A stretch of 64,000 bases of DNA from Candidatus Poribacteria bacterium. GTDB taxonomy: Bacteria; Poribacteria; WGA-4E; GCA-2687025. Location: the NCBI GenBank assembly GCA_028818695.1, contig JAPPNK010000021.1, positions 81,245-145,244 on the forward strand, given 5' to 3'. The notes beneath the pieces were generated by a model. That model was not told the origin of the DNA. It saw only the letters and a list, made by a program, of their open reading frames with translations, and did not search any database. Below are positions 33,536 through 43,500 of the stretch, one piece after another (positions within the stretch are counted from its first letter, which is position 1; every line of letters begins with the position of its first letter). Both the position numbers and the translations under genes were made by a program.

Positions 33536-35074
33536 CTATTCGCCGGCGTAGGGCGGATTTTCAAATCGGCACTCCGTTTCAACGACGCGCGGATCCTCCT
33601 GCTCCCGCAGTATCTCCATAAGCCGCGCGGACAACTGCCACAGAACATTCGCGGCGGATGGATCCCCCGCAAGGTTGTTCATGTAGTGCGGGTCGCTGTG
33701 GAGGTCGTACAGCTCTTCTGCGGGAAATTTGCCGAACCCCATCTGGAAAAGCCTTTGCGTTTCAGGCTTCGCGCGGTTGTGTACCATCCACGCTTTCGTC
33801 GGCGACGCATCCATGTCGGGATATGCGATGAAGGTGTTGTTGCAGAGCTTGTCGTATGAGGGCGGCTCTGCGGTCGGGTCGTCAAGTCCTTTTGGATCGC
33901 CCATCGGCCATCTGTCCGGCTCAAAGTTGCGTATGTAGAGGTAGCGGTCGGTGCGCAGGGCGCGCTGCGGATAAGGCAGGCTGCCAGGCCGCGCTTTGGC
34001 GACATGCCGCTCTCTTCCGAGGACGACATGGTCGCGCTCTGCATTAACCTGCCCCTGCTCGCTCGACTCGATAACGGGCAGGAGACTTTTGGCGGACATG
34101 CCTTGAAGCGGCTCTAGCCCGCCGGCTTCCATAAAGGTTGGGGCTAAGTCCATGAGGTTGACGAAGTCGTCAATGACGCGCCCTTCTGGACATCTTCCCG
34201 GCCATCGAACGGCGAGCGCCACTTCGCATCCGAGGTTGTAGAGATTGCATTTGCCTCTTGGGAAACCTGGTATGCCGTGGTCTCCGCTGACAACGATGAG
34301 CGTATTGTCGATCTCCCCAATCTCTTCCAGCATTTTCAACAGAACGCCGAGTCCGCCGTCAAACGCGAGGCATTCGCCCAGATAGTCGCACACATCTTCG
34401 CGTATGTCGTGGACGTCGGGCAGGAAGGCGGGCAGTTTGCCTTTCAAGTCGTCCGGTTCCAGTCCCCAGAGCTGCTTGCCGGAGCCTCGCTGCCATTTTC
34501 GGTGTGTGTTGGTGGGTCCCCACCAGTAGCAGAAGGGATGGTCGCCGGAGCGCGCGTCCAGGAACGCTTGGAAGTTGTCGCGCGTTTCGTTGTATAAAAG
34601 CCGCTTCGCGCCTTCGATGCCATGTTCGGGGGCGTTTCGAGTCGCGGCGAAGGAGAACTGACCGAACTGCGTTCCTGCGGGAGCGTAGCGCGTTCGGTCG
34701 CCGCCGTAGGGAGCGTCGCGCGGCGTCCCCGGCGACCATACCTTGTAGGTGTAGCCGATGTGGTATCCCGCTTTTTCGAGCGCCAGCGGATAGGAGGGGA
34801 TCGTATCGTCCCATTCCGCGCCTTGCAGGATGGCTCCGCGCCCCGTCTGCCAGAAATAGCGCCCTGTCAAGATGGAGCTTCTGCATGGGGTGCATGACGG
34901 GGCGGGGACGAAGGCGTTCGTAAAGAGCGCGCCCTCGTTGGCGACGCGGTCAAAGTTGGGCGTGTCGATGAGCGCGTTGGGCGTGTTTTCGCCTTCGATG
35001 TTGCGGTAAGCGCTGGCGTAGCGCCCCCAGTCGTCGGCGAATGCAAAGAGAATATTCGGCGGCTGTCGGTTCAT
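33536..35074 (-). CDS. Sulfatase (formylglycine-dependent), second copy
   Basis: The 512-residue product has the sulfatase signature C-T-P-C-R (SCTPCRSSILTGR), the FADDWG metal motif at the N-terminus, and VSGDHGIPGFPRGK as the second metal site. Its sequence is clearly different from the sulfatase at 17953-19248 and it is longer, belonging to a heparan-N-sulfatase/arylsulfatase-like group. ATG 35074 is favoured over GTG 35083 because AGGGG then lies 8 nt upstream. It ends 3 nt from the convergent YyaL-like gene. No signal peptide is seen. Substrate probably a sulfated glycan or sulfate ester. Confidence 0.9.
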   Translation of the reverse strand: MNRQPPNILFAFADDWGRYASAYRNIEGENTPNALIDTPNFDRVANEGALFTNAFVPAPSCTPCRSSILTGRYFWQTGRGAILQGAEWDDTIPSYPLALEKAGYHIGYTYKVWSPGTPRDAPYGGDRTRYAPAGTQFGQFSFAATRNAPEHGIEGAKRLLYNETRDNFQAFLDARSGDHPFCYWWGPTNTHRKWQRGSGKQLWGLEPDDLKGKLPAFLPDVHDIREDVCDYLGECLAFDGGLGVLLKMLEEIGEIDNTLIVVSGDHGIPGFPRGKCNLYNLGCEVALAVRWPGRCPEGRVIDDFVNLMDLAPTFMEAGGLEPLQGMSAKSLLPVIESSEQGQVNAERDHVVLGRERHVAKARPGSLPYPQRALRTDRYLYIRNFEPDRWPMGDPKGLDDPTAEPPSYDKLCNNTFIAYPDMDASPTKAWMVHNRAKPETQRLFQMGFGKFPAEELYDLHSDPHYMNNLAGDPSAANVLWQLSARLMEILREQEDPRVVETECRFENPPYAGE

Positions 35075-35126
35075 TTCATTCACCCCTGGCTTTTAGTCTG
35101 CGTTCGTTTGATTGATTGAAGTAATT

Positions 35127-35588
35127 TTAGAGATTGCGCGGACACGCTCTGCGCTGGCGTATTTCGTCAGGCGTCCATTGGGCGGCATGTTTCAGCGCAA
35201 CTTCAACCGCGTTCGCTTCAGGACGCGTCAACAGGTCGAAGATTGGCTCAACAAACTGGCGCAGCTGTTCGTCTTTTACCGCGGCGATGAGCGGGACGCC
35301 GGCTCCGATCAACGCCTCCATCAGTTCCGCATGCGCGTTTGTCAATCTGCTGTCGGTTGGCGCGGCGCAGAGGGCAGGGGCGTTGTATAGAAAGAGAACA
35401 GGGATGTTTAATCTCTCCGCCAGAGATATGAGTCTCGCCGCCTTTCCGTAGGCAGGCGCTGTGAAGACGCCCGTTCTATTCCGTATATAGCAGCATCTCG
35501 CCGCCCCGGCGTTCGCCAGCCCGATCTCTGTTTGAGGGTCTTCTCCCCGCGTTCGGTCGCCATGCAGTTCGAATCGGTTTATCAGCAT
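35127..35588 (-). CDS. AccA-like truncated carboxyltransferase fragment
   Basis: The 153-residue product resembles the middle of the acetyl-CoA carboxylase alpha subunit: FELHGDRTRGED matches the LHGDR..DD region, and YGKAARLISLAERLNIPVLFL matches the YRKALRLM.LAE.F..PI region. The glycine-rich oxyanion segment (GGSGGALA in AccA) is absent, and the chain is about half the family length, so it should not be a working carboxyltransferase by itself. The ATG at 35588 has no visible ribosome-binding site and lies only about 10 nt past the terminator of the LysM gene. It may be a divergent small protein or a decaying fragment. Family link by eye, moderate confidence. Confidence 0.55.
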   Translation of the reverse strand: MLINRFELHGDRTRGEDPQTEIGLANAGAARCCYIRNRTGVFTAPAYGKAARLISLAERLNIPVLFLYNAPALCAAPTDSRLTNAHAELMEALIGAGVPLIAAVKDEQLRQFVEPIFDLLTRPEANAVEVALKHAAQWTPDEIRQRRACPRNL

Positions 35589-35597
35589 ATGTATAAA

Positions 35598-35630
35598 AAA
35601 ACGGGCAGGCCAAATGCGGCCTACCCGTTT
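35598..35630 (-). terminator. Intrinsic terminator after the LysM gene
   Basis: On the minus strand an imperfect inverted repeat (ACGGG.AGGCC paired with GGCCT.CCCGT, loop of about 6 nt, one mismatch) is followed by seven T residues. It ends the four-gene run that starts near 62.8 kb. The other strand also has a short T-run, so it may work both ways. Confidence 0.75.
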
Positions 35631-35658
35631 TCCGAGTTTAACGATGTCAATTCTGCGG

Positions 35659-36438
35659 TTAGCGAGCTGCCGTCACCACCATCAACGCGACGCTGGCTGC
35701 CAAGAACGAAAGCACGCCAACTGTGCGCTTATTCTGGTGGACCTCGCCGATCGGATTCACCGGCGCATGCAGTTCCATCATTTTTGCGGCAAGCTCTTCC
35801 ACCGCTTTTTGACGAGTCATCTCATGCTTCTCAACCGAACTCATGAGCGTCGCCAGTTCCTTTTTCAAGGCGTCCAGCTCCGACTTCGTCATTTTATGCT
35901 GCTCTTGAGTTCTGTTCGACAGCTTATCCACCTTTGAAGAGATCGTCTTGCTGAGCTGGTTGATCCTCTTCTCAACGGAGCTCAGATCCATCGGGTGGAT
36001 GGAATCAAGCTTTTTCAGCAACTTGGAGAAGTCCTCGTCGTGGAGATGCGAGTCCAAATGCTCCATCTCTTCCTTGAGATCCGCCAGTTGTTTTTGAGCC
36101 TTGGAAAGCCGCTCGCTCAATTTGTTCAGCATCTCTTCAATCATCGGAGTCGGCACTTCCACCTCCGGCTCAGGCTCTGGCATCGGCTCCATCACTGTCC
36201 CAGGGATATTCAGAACCTCGCCTGGATAGATCCAGTGCGGATCGCCGGAACGGAGATCGTTGATTTCTACCCATTCCGGAAAACGCAGCGCGTCGCCAAG
36301 ATGCTCCTGGGAAAGATCCCACAACGTGTCGCCTTTTTTCACGGTCAAGGTTTCGTACATCCCCGCAACCAGAGGGGCGCCAACCGCCAGCGCAAGCGCG
36401 GCAGCGGCAATCATTTGAAAACCTCTACGCCTCATCAT
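35659..36438 (-). CDS. LysM-domain envelope protein with coiled coil and C-terminal transmembrane helix
   Basis: The 259-residue product has an N-terminal signal or anchor helix (about 9-28), then one LysM domain (about 30-80: YETLTVKKGDTLWDLSQ, WIYPGEVLNIP) expected to bind peptidoglycan. A proline/glutamate linker (PMPEPEPEVEVPTP) leads to a coiled coil (about 100-215). A hydrophobic segment near the C-terminus (VGVLSFLAASVALMVV) could be a second membrane anchor. ATG 36438 has AAGGAG 6 nt upstream; the frame is open to 36603 but that part overlaps the previous gene. It is last in the cluster with the PorV-like and giant proteins and may tie the export machinery to the cell wall. Confidence 0.85.
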   Translation of the reverse strand: MMRRRGFQMIAAAALALAVGAPLVAGMYETLTVKKGDTLWDLSQEHLGDALRFPEWVEINDLRSGDPHWIYPGEVLNIPGTVMEPMPEPEPEVEVPTPMIEEMLNKLSERLSKAQKQLADLKEEMEHLDSHLHDEDFSKLLKKLDSIHPMDLSSVEKRINQLSKTISSKVDKLSNRTQEQHKMTKSELDALKKELATLMSSVEKHEMTRQKAVEELAAKMMELHAPVNPIGEVHQNKRTVGVLSFLAASVALMVVTAAR

Positions 36439-36473
36439 ATGAAACTCCTTCTCTGTCGTCGATCTGCGGCTCA

Positions 36474-37472
36474 TCAATACTGGTAGCCGATGGAAACAAA
36501 GTGGCGGGGAACTTCCGCAAGGCTGCTCGCCGCTTGATTGCTCAACTGGTAGGCATAGTCCAACGCCAGCGAGCCGAAGTTGACGCCGATGCCAGTGTAC
36601 CATGCGCTGCGGTCGGAGCTTTGGCTCGTTCCGAGTCTCAGGCAGACCGGATTGATGGAGTATTCGACGCCGAATTTGACAAGCCGCGTCGATTCTCCGC
36701 CGGCATTGATGAGGTTGACAAGCATCTGCTCAATTTCAGCCGCCATCAGGACGCCGTCGTAGGACGGATAGGTCACCGCGACGCCCGCCGAAATGATCGG
36801 CTCGGTTTCGCCTTCGCCAAGCTTTCCGCCAAGGTTCCGCGCCGACAGCCCGTAATGAAGCGTATCAGCAATCAGCCCCTGAACGCCGAGCGTCACGCCG
36901 CCGAACCCGGAAGCGCTTGCGTCGTCAGGATAGTCCTCATCCACGCCGTCAAACTTGTCAAACAGCATTCCAACTGCCAGCCCAAACTGAAACTCGTCGC
37001 TGACCTTATGGCCGTACGCCAGGTCAACGGCGTTGCTTGCATAGCCGAGCGAGCCGTGTGTATTGCCTTGTAGATCGGTGAGCTCAAAGGGGGCGTCGTC
37101 GCTGTCTCCGACGCTCACATTTCGCCATGAAATTCCCAAAGAGCCGTTTTCTCCGCCCACGTATCCGAGCGCGACCCCGAAGGCGTTTCGTCGTATATCC
37201 AGCGGGCTATCTTGTGTGAATATCGCCAACTCGGTATCTGTGCTTCCACCCAGCCCCGCAGGGTTGGTGGTAATTGCTGGAACGCCGGCGGCGAGGGGCG
37301 AGAACGCTTGGAGAGCGATTGCCCGGGCGCCTTGCCCTGGGAAGAGCCAGGAGGCTCCGTGTCGCGTTCCCAGCGTCTCGTCTTCCGCTGTTGCCACAGC
37401 GGCGTATCCAATCAGCGCCGACGTTGCGAGCGCAAACGCGGCTAACTTTGTCCATTTTCTTCCGTCAATCAT
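36474..37472 (-). CDS. PorV/PorQ-family outer-membrane barrel protein
   Basis: The 332-residue product has a signal peptide (cleaved near VATAE, about residue 30) and the family opening GQGARAIALQAFSPLAAGVPAITTNPAGL, followed by beta-strands typical of a FadL-like barrel and an aromatic C-terminus (HFVSIGYQY). In Bacteroidota, PorV is the outer-membrane shuttle that receives type IX cargo and delivers it to the attachment complex. Here the gene directly follows two giant genes whose products end in sorting-type domains. The ATG has AGGAG 7 nt upstream. Related PorV/PorQ-like proteins occur in several phyla, so the exact role is inference. Confidence 0.8.
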   Translation of the reverse strand: MIDGRKWTKLAAFALATSALIGYAAVATAEDETLGTRHGASWLFPGQGARAIALQAFSPLAAGVPAITTNPAGLGGSTDTELAIFTQDSPLDIRRNAFGVALGYVGGENGSLGISWRNVSVGDSDDAPFELTDLQGNTHGSLGYASNAVDLAYGHKVSDEFQFGLAVGMLFDKFDGVDEDYPDDASASGFGGVTLGVQGLIADTLHYGLSARNLGGKLGEGETEPIISAGVAVTYPSYDGVLMAAEIEQMLVNLINAGGESTRLVKFGVEYSINPVCLRLGTSQSSDRSAWYTGIGVNFGSLALDYAYQLSNQAASSLAEVPRHFVSIGYQY

Positions 37473-37510
37473 CAGACGCTCCTATGTATGTCTGCGCGAA
37501 GGTGAAAGGG

Positions 37511-37537
37511 GCGGGGGCTGATTGCGCCAGCCCCCGC
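37511..37537 (-). terminator. GC-rich hairpin between the 4372-aa gene and the PorV-like gene
   Basis: GCGGGGGCTG (37511-37520) and CAGCCCCCGC (37528-37537) form a perfect 10-bp stem with a 7-nt loop, 8 nt after the giant gene's stop. There is no good T-run after it on the minus strand, so it may be an RNA-end-stabilising hairpin or attenuator more than a full stop. Confidence 0.5.
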
Positions 37538-37545
37538 GTTCCTTG

Positions 37546-40500
37546 TTATCTGATTTTCGCCATCTTGACGATCTTGACAACCCGCTCCCGATCGGCCGCG
37601 TCCACAATCACTTGGCAAATGTAAACGCCGCGTCCGTAGTTGCAGATCTCTTGACTCAGGTCAATCGCATGGCGGCCCGGAAGCAGTATCTGACCCGGCC
37701 GCTCTGCCACAAGCCGTCCGTTCAGGTCGTATATGCGAACCCGCACTTCGGCTTCCTTGCCGAGACCGACCCAGACAGCCACATCTTTCTCAAACGGGTT
37801 CGGAACGACGCGAACCGGTATGGTGATCGCCTCTTCCTCTTCAACGATGAAGCTCCAGGAATGCTCCGTCGCATTGCCCAGATTGTCTGCGATCGAGACC
37901 GTCGCGGTGTAGATGCCGGCTCGCAGAACATTCTGCGCCATCCATGCGACGCCTGATTCTGTGCGGCTTTCAATCGTTCCCGCTACGCGGTTGCCGTTCA
38001 GAGTCACGGTCAGCTCAACCGAATCCACATCAATGCCCGAATCCGCATCGATGTAGTAGGCGCTCACAACCACATCTGTCCGCGCCGCCACGTTCTTGCC
38101 GACTTTTTCGCCGTCCCTCGGAGCGACTGACAAGATGCTTGGAGGCGTGGTTTCAATCGTGAATGTCCAGCTTGTCGACGTTTCGTTTCCGAGCGCGTCC
38201 GCAAGCGTCAACATCACTTCATGCGTTCCTGTCGCCAGATCAGCGCTGGGCTGATACGAGACGCTCGAATCGGTTACATCGGCGTTCACAGCCGCTCCGT
38301 CGACCATCAGCACAACGCTGTCGGCGTCTACGCCGGCAAGGTTGTCGGTGAAGGTCGCCGCGATGAGCGGCCGCAGCGACCGAACATATCCGGCGGGAGT
38401 CATCGTTACGATCGTCGGCGGGATCATATCGATCTCAACCAAGAAGCTGTATTGAGCCGACGCCTTATTCCCGTGTTCATCGGTCGCAGTCACAACCACC
38501 GTATGGCTTCCTTGCGAAAGCCCGTCCACCGGCAGGTGCGCCCGCGAGTTGTCAATGATTTCCGCCGCGTCCATCGCGGCTCCGCCGTCAACCGAGAAGG
38601 TCACGCTGTCCACCTCTGAGTCGTCAAAGAAGTTGACCGCCAGCGTCGTGTCAGCCGTTCGGACAACCCCTGTCGGGGAGATGGATGTGATGATCGGCGC
38701 CGTCGTATCAAGCGATACCGTGAATTGGTATTCGGCTGAGCCGACATTGCCATGCTCATCCGTCGCTGTCACCATCACCATGTGGTCGCCGTCCGATAGA
38801 CCTGTCACCGGCAACCGCGCCATCGTGTTGTCCGAGATGCTCGCCGCGTCCATCGCGTCGCCGCCGTCAACCGAGAAGGTCACGCTCGTCACATTGGAGG
38901 CGTCCGAGAAGACGACCGCCAGCGTCGTATCAGCCGATTCCACCGTTCCTGTCGGAGACACCGTCGTGATGACCGGAGGCTCAAGATCCAGCGACACGGT
39001 GAACTGATATTCGGCTGAGCCGACATTCCCATGCTCATCCGTCGCTGTCACCATCACCATGTGGTCGCCGTCCGAAAGACCCGTCACATCCAGCGTTGCC
39101 GAAGTGTTGTCTTCCGAAATCATAGCGTCCATCGCGGCTCCCCCGTCAACAGAGAAGGTCACGCTTGTCACCATGGAAGCGTCCGACAAGGAAACCGCCA
39201 GCGTCGCGTCGGGCATCTCAACAACCCCTGTCGGAGAAACCGTCGTGATGACCGGAGGCTCAAGATCCAGCGAAACCGTGAACTGATATTCGGCAGAGCC
39301 GACATTACCATGCTCATCCGTCGCCGTCACCATCACCATGTGGTCGCCGTCCGAAAGATCCGTCACATCCAGCGTTGCCGAAGTGTTGTCGTCCGAAATC
39401 ATAGCGTCCATCGCGTCCCCGCCGTCAACAGAGAAGGTCACGCTTGTCACCATGGAAGCGTCCGACAAGGAAACCGCCAGCGTCGCGTCGGGCATCTCAA
39501 CAACCCCTGTCGGAGAAACCGTCGTGATGACCGGAGGCTCAAGATCCAGCGAAACCGTGAACTGATATTCGGCAGAGCCGACATTACCATGCTCATCCGT
39601 CGCCGTCACCATCACCATATGGTCGCCGTCCGAAAGACCCGTCACATCCAGCGTTGCCGAAGTGTTGTCTTCCGAAATCATAGCGTCCATCGCGGCTCCC
39701 CCGTCAACAGAGAAGGTCACGCTTGTCACCATGGAAGCGTCCGACAAGGAAACCGCCAGCGTCGCGTCGGGCATCTCAACAACCCCTGTCGGAGAAACCG
39801 TCGTGATGACCGGAGGCTCAAGATCCAGCGAAACCGTGAACTGATACTCGGCTGAGCCGACATTCCCATGTTCATCCATCGCCGTCACCATCACCATATG
39901 GTCGCCATCCGAAAGACCTGTCACATCCAGCGTTGCCGAAGTGTTGTCGTCCGAAATCATAGCGTCCATCGCGTCCCCGCCGTCAACAGAGAAGGTCACG
40001 CTTGTCACCATGGAAGCGTCCGACAAGGAAACCGCCAGCGTCGCGTCGGGCATCTCAACAACCCCTGTCGGAGAAACCGTCGTGATGACCGGAGGCTCAA
40101 GATCCAGCGAAACCGTGAACTGATATTCGGCTGAGCCGACATTCCCATGTTCATCCATCGCCGTCACCATCACCATGTGGTCGCCGTCCGAAAGACCCGT
40201 CACATCCAGCGTTGCCGAAGTGTTGTCTTCCGAAATCATAGCGTCCATCGCGGCTCCCCCGTCAACAGAGAAGGTCACGCTTGTCACCATGGAAGCGTCC
40301 GACAAGGAAACCGCCAGCGTCGCGTCGGGCATCTCAACAACCCCTGTCGGAGAAACCGTCGTGATGACCGGAGGCTCAAGATCCAGCGAAACCGTGAACT
40401 GATATTCGGCTGAGCCGACATTCCCATGTTCATCCATCGCCGTCACCATCACCATGTGGTCGCCGTCCGAAAGACCCATCACATCCAGCGTTGCCGAAGT

Positions 40501-43500
40501 GTTGTCGTCCGAAATCATAGCGTCCATCGCGTCCCCGCCGTCAACAGAGAAGGTCACGCTTGTCACCATGGAAGCGTCCGACAAGGAAACCGCCAGCGTC
40601 GCGTCGGGCATCTCAACAACCCCTGTCGGAGAAACCGTCGTGATGACCGGAGGCTCAAGATCCAGCGAAACCGTGAACTGATACTCGGCAAAGCCGACAT
40701 TCCCATGTTCATCCGTCGCCGTCACCATCACCGTGTGGCCGCCGTCCGAAAGACCCGTCACATCCAGCGTCGCCGAGGTGTTGCCAGCCAATTCCCCATT
40801 TAGGATCGCTGACAGCAACGACAACGGCACGCCGACTTGATCTAGCGCCGACATCACTTCGGGCAATTCCAACAGCTGCAGAAGCGTCTCTCTTGTGTAG
40901 AGATCTCCCTGAGCCAGAATCTCCTCTGTTGTCGGCAGCCCGTTTGCCACAAGCAAACCGTCCAATACCGGCGTTCCTATCAGCGACACAACCAAATTAG
41001 CCGCGCTTTGAGCGTCAAGCGCCAAGCCGACAACCGCGTCCATAGCGTCGCCGCCGTCCACAGCGAAGGTCACGCTCGTCACCTTAGAGGCGTCGGAGAA
41101 GACCACTGCCAGCGTTGTATCGGGCGATTCCACAACTCCTGTCGGAGAGAACGCTGTAATAACAGGTGCTTCCAGATCCAGCGACACCGTGAAATGATAT
41201 TCGGCTGAGCCGACATTCCCATGCTCATCCGTCGCCGTCACCATCACCATGTGATCGCCGTCCGAAAGACCCGTCACATCTAACGTTGCCGAGGTGTTGT
41301 TGGCAATCACTGCCTCCATCGCCTCGCCGCCGTCAACGGCAAAGGTCACGCTCATCACTTCGGAAGCGTCCGAGAAGGTCGCCGCCAATGTCGCATCAGG
41401 CATCTCAACAACGCCTGTCGGAGAGAACGCCGTGATAACCGGCGGCTCCAGATCCAACGAAACCGTGAAGCTGAACTGCCCAGAGCCGACATTTCCAAGC
41501 GCGTCCGTTGCCGTCACAACCACCGTATGGCTGCCGTCGGCAAGTCCTGTCACTGCCAGCGTTGCCGAGGTGTTGTCGGCAATCTCGTCAGCGTCCATCG
41601 GTTCGCCATCGTCAACTGTGAAGGTAACGCTCGTCACTTCCATCTCGTCATAGAAGGTCGCACTCAGCGTCGTATCCGCCGTTTCGATGGTTCCCGTCGG
41701 CGAGAACTCTGTGATGACAGGCGGATTGTCGTCCACATATACCGTGAACTCCCATGATACAGGCGATTCGTTGCCTTCGACGTCCGCGACGCTTGCGACG
41801 ACGCTATATGCGCCGTTCGCCAAGTCTTCGTCCGCGATGAAGCTAACGACGCCGCTCAATTGCGGTCCGCTGTCCTGCTGCAGATCTTCCATAATTTCGG
41901 GCGAGTTCAACGCTTCCAGTATGTCGTCTGCGGTATAGTCTTCGCCCAGATGCAGCGGAATCGCCTGCAAGGTCGTCGTCCCCGCAACCGCATTGCCTGC
42001 GCTGTCGCGAACCTTTATGGAAACGCCCTCAGCGGTCACGCCTGAGTTGTCCTCCGTGAAGGAGACGCTCACCGTCGGCGTTCGCGTTGATATGATGCCT
42101 GTCGGCGAATATGCCGTAACTGTCGGAGCTGTCGCATCCTGTTCAATCACATACACAACGCTTACAGTAGCGACATTCCCCGCATAGTCGGTCGCGGTTC
42201 CCGTCGCCATGTAGCTGCCGCTTGCGTGGCGAACATCGCTCGGCGTTACGTAGCGGATCTGCGGAGCCGCAAACATGAGACCGTCGGTCGTCATGCCATC
42301 GGCGTTCACAAGGTCTTCGTTGCCGGCGAGCCGCATATCCGCGTTTCCGCCCGCAAAGCCTGTGAACTGAACATCTCCGCTCGTCGTGGAAAGCGTCAGC
42401 CCGACCGTTACGATGCCTGTCGGATCCTCATAGCCTTCCGACAAGATCGTCGGCCGCGTATTAACAGCAGTTCCGGAGGCAGGCGCCTCAATCGTAAGCG
42501 GAGGAGCCGTGTTGTCAACGGTGAACGCAACAGGCGCCAGCGGCGCAAACACATTCGGGCTAGCGGCAAGCACGATACGGACATAGTACTCGCCGTCCGC
42601 CAAACCGCTCACATCCAACGGCAGCTGGAATGCGCCGTTTTCGCCCACCGCCACCATCGGCGTCGCGTCAACAAGGGCTTCGTCCATCAGGTCCGCCATG
42701 TTGGCAGAGATGTAGGCTTCAGCTGTCATCGCGTTTTCGGTGTCCAGCTCAATCATCGTCATTCCGCTGATAGGCCGGTCAGCCTGCGGCGTCGCAAAGG
42801 TGCGGTTGTTTGTCATCAAAACGCCGGTCCGCGTCAGGCGGATTGCCTCATACACGCCCGGATCATCAGGCAGCAGCCCGCTGATCAGGATGTTGGCGAT
42901 GTTTGCGACGACTGTCGTATCCATCACGGTCAACTCTTGGTTGCCTGAGGCGTCCGTTGCGAGAACAGCGAGGCGAAGCGCTCCGTTCGGGAATGCTGTC
43001 GAGTCAAACACAAAGCTGTAACTCTCTTGACCTTCAACCACAGGAGCCGCGTCGCCAAGCATATCCATCACGGCGCCGCTTTCATCCACAACAACCAGCG
43101 CGACCTCGCCGCCCTCGATCGTCAGATAGCCAGCCGTCACGCTCGCAGTGATGCGAACATCGGAGCGAACCGTGTAGGAGCCGTCCTCATTCGCGTCCAC
43201 CGCTTCAAAGGTTCCCGGCGTCTTCGCTTCGCGTTCCACCATCGTCACAACCGTTGAGGAGATTGGCGGGACATCGTCCACGTTGTCGACAGGTATCGTC
43301 AGCGTTTCTGACATATACGCCGTGCCGCCCTCTCCCATCAGAGAGGCGCGGATCATATACGGATTGTCGTCCATAGAAGCGTCGCGCGCTTCCGGCTCCA
43401 TATTTTCAACCGTGTCCTCAACCATCGTCGTGTCCCAGACCCCCGTCCAGGTGGTTCGGTTCACGCCGACTTCAGGCGTCTCGCCAGCCATCATATGGTC

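Noticed and set aside
39000..40690. Possible CRISPR array because of regular spacing
   Set aside because: Whole 279-bp units are conserved and coding; there are no unique spacers and no cas genes.
39031..40803. Series of similar plus-strand open frames spaced 279 bp apart
   Set aside because: They mirror the tandem Ig array on the minus strand; their similarity is inherited from the repeat and not a gene family.
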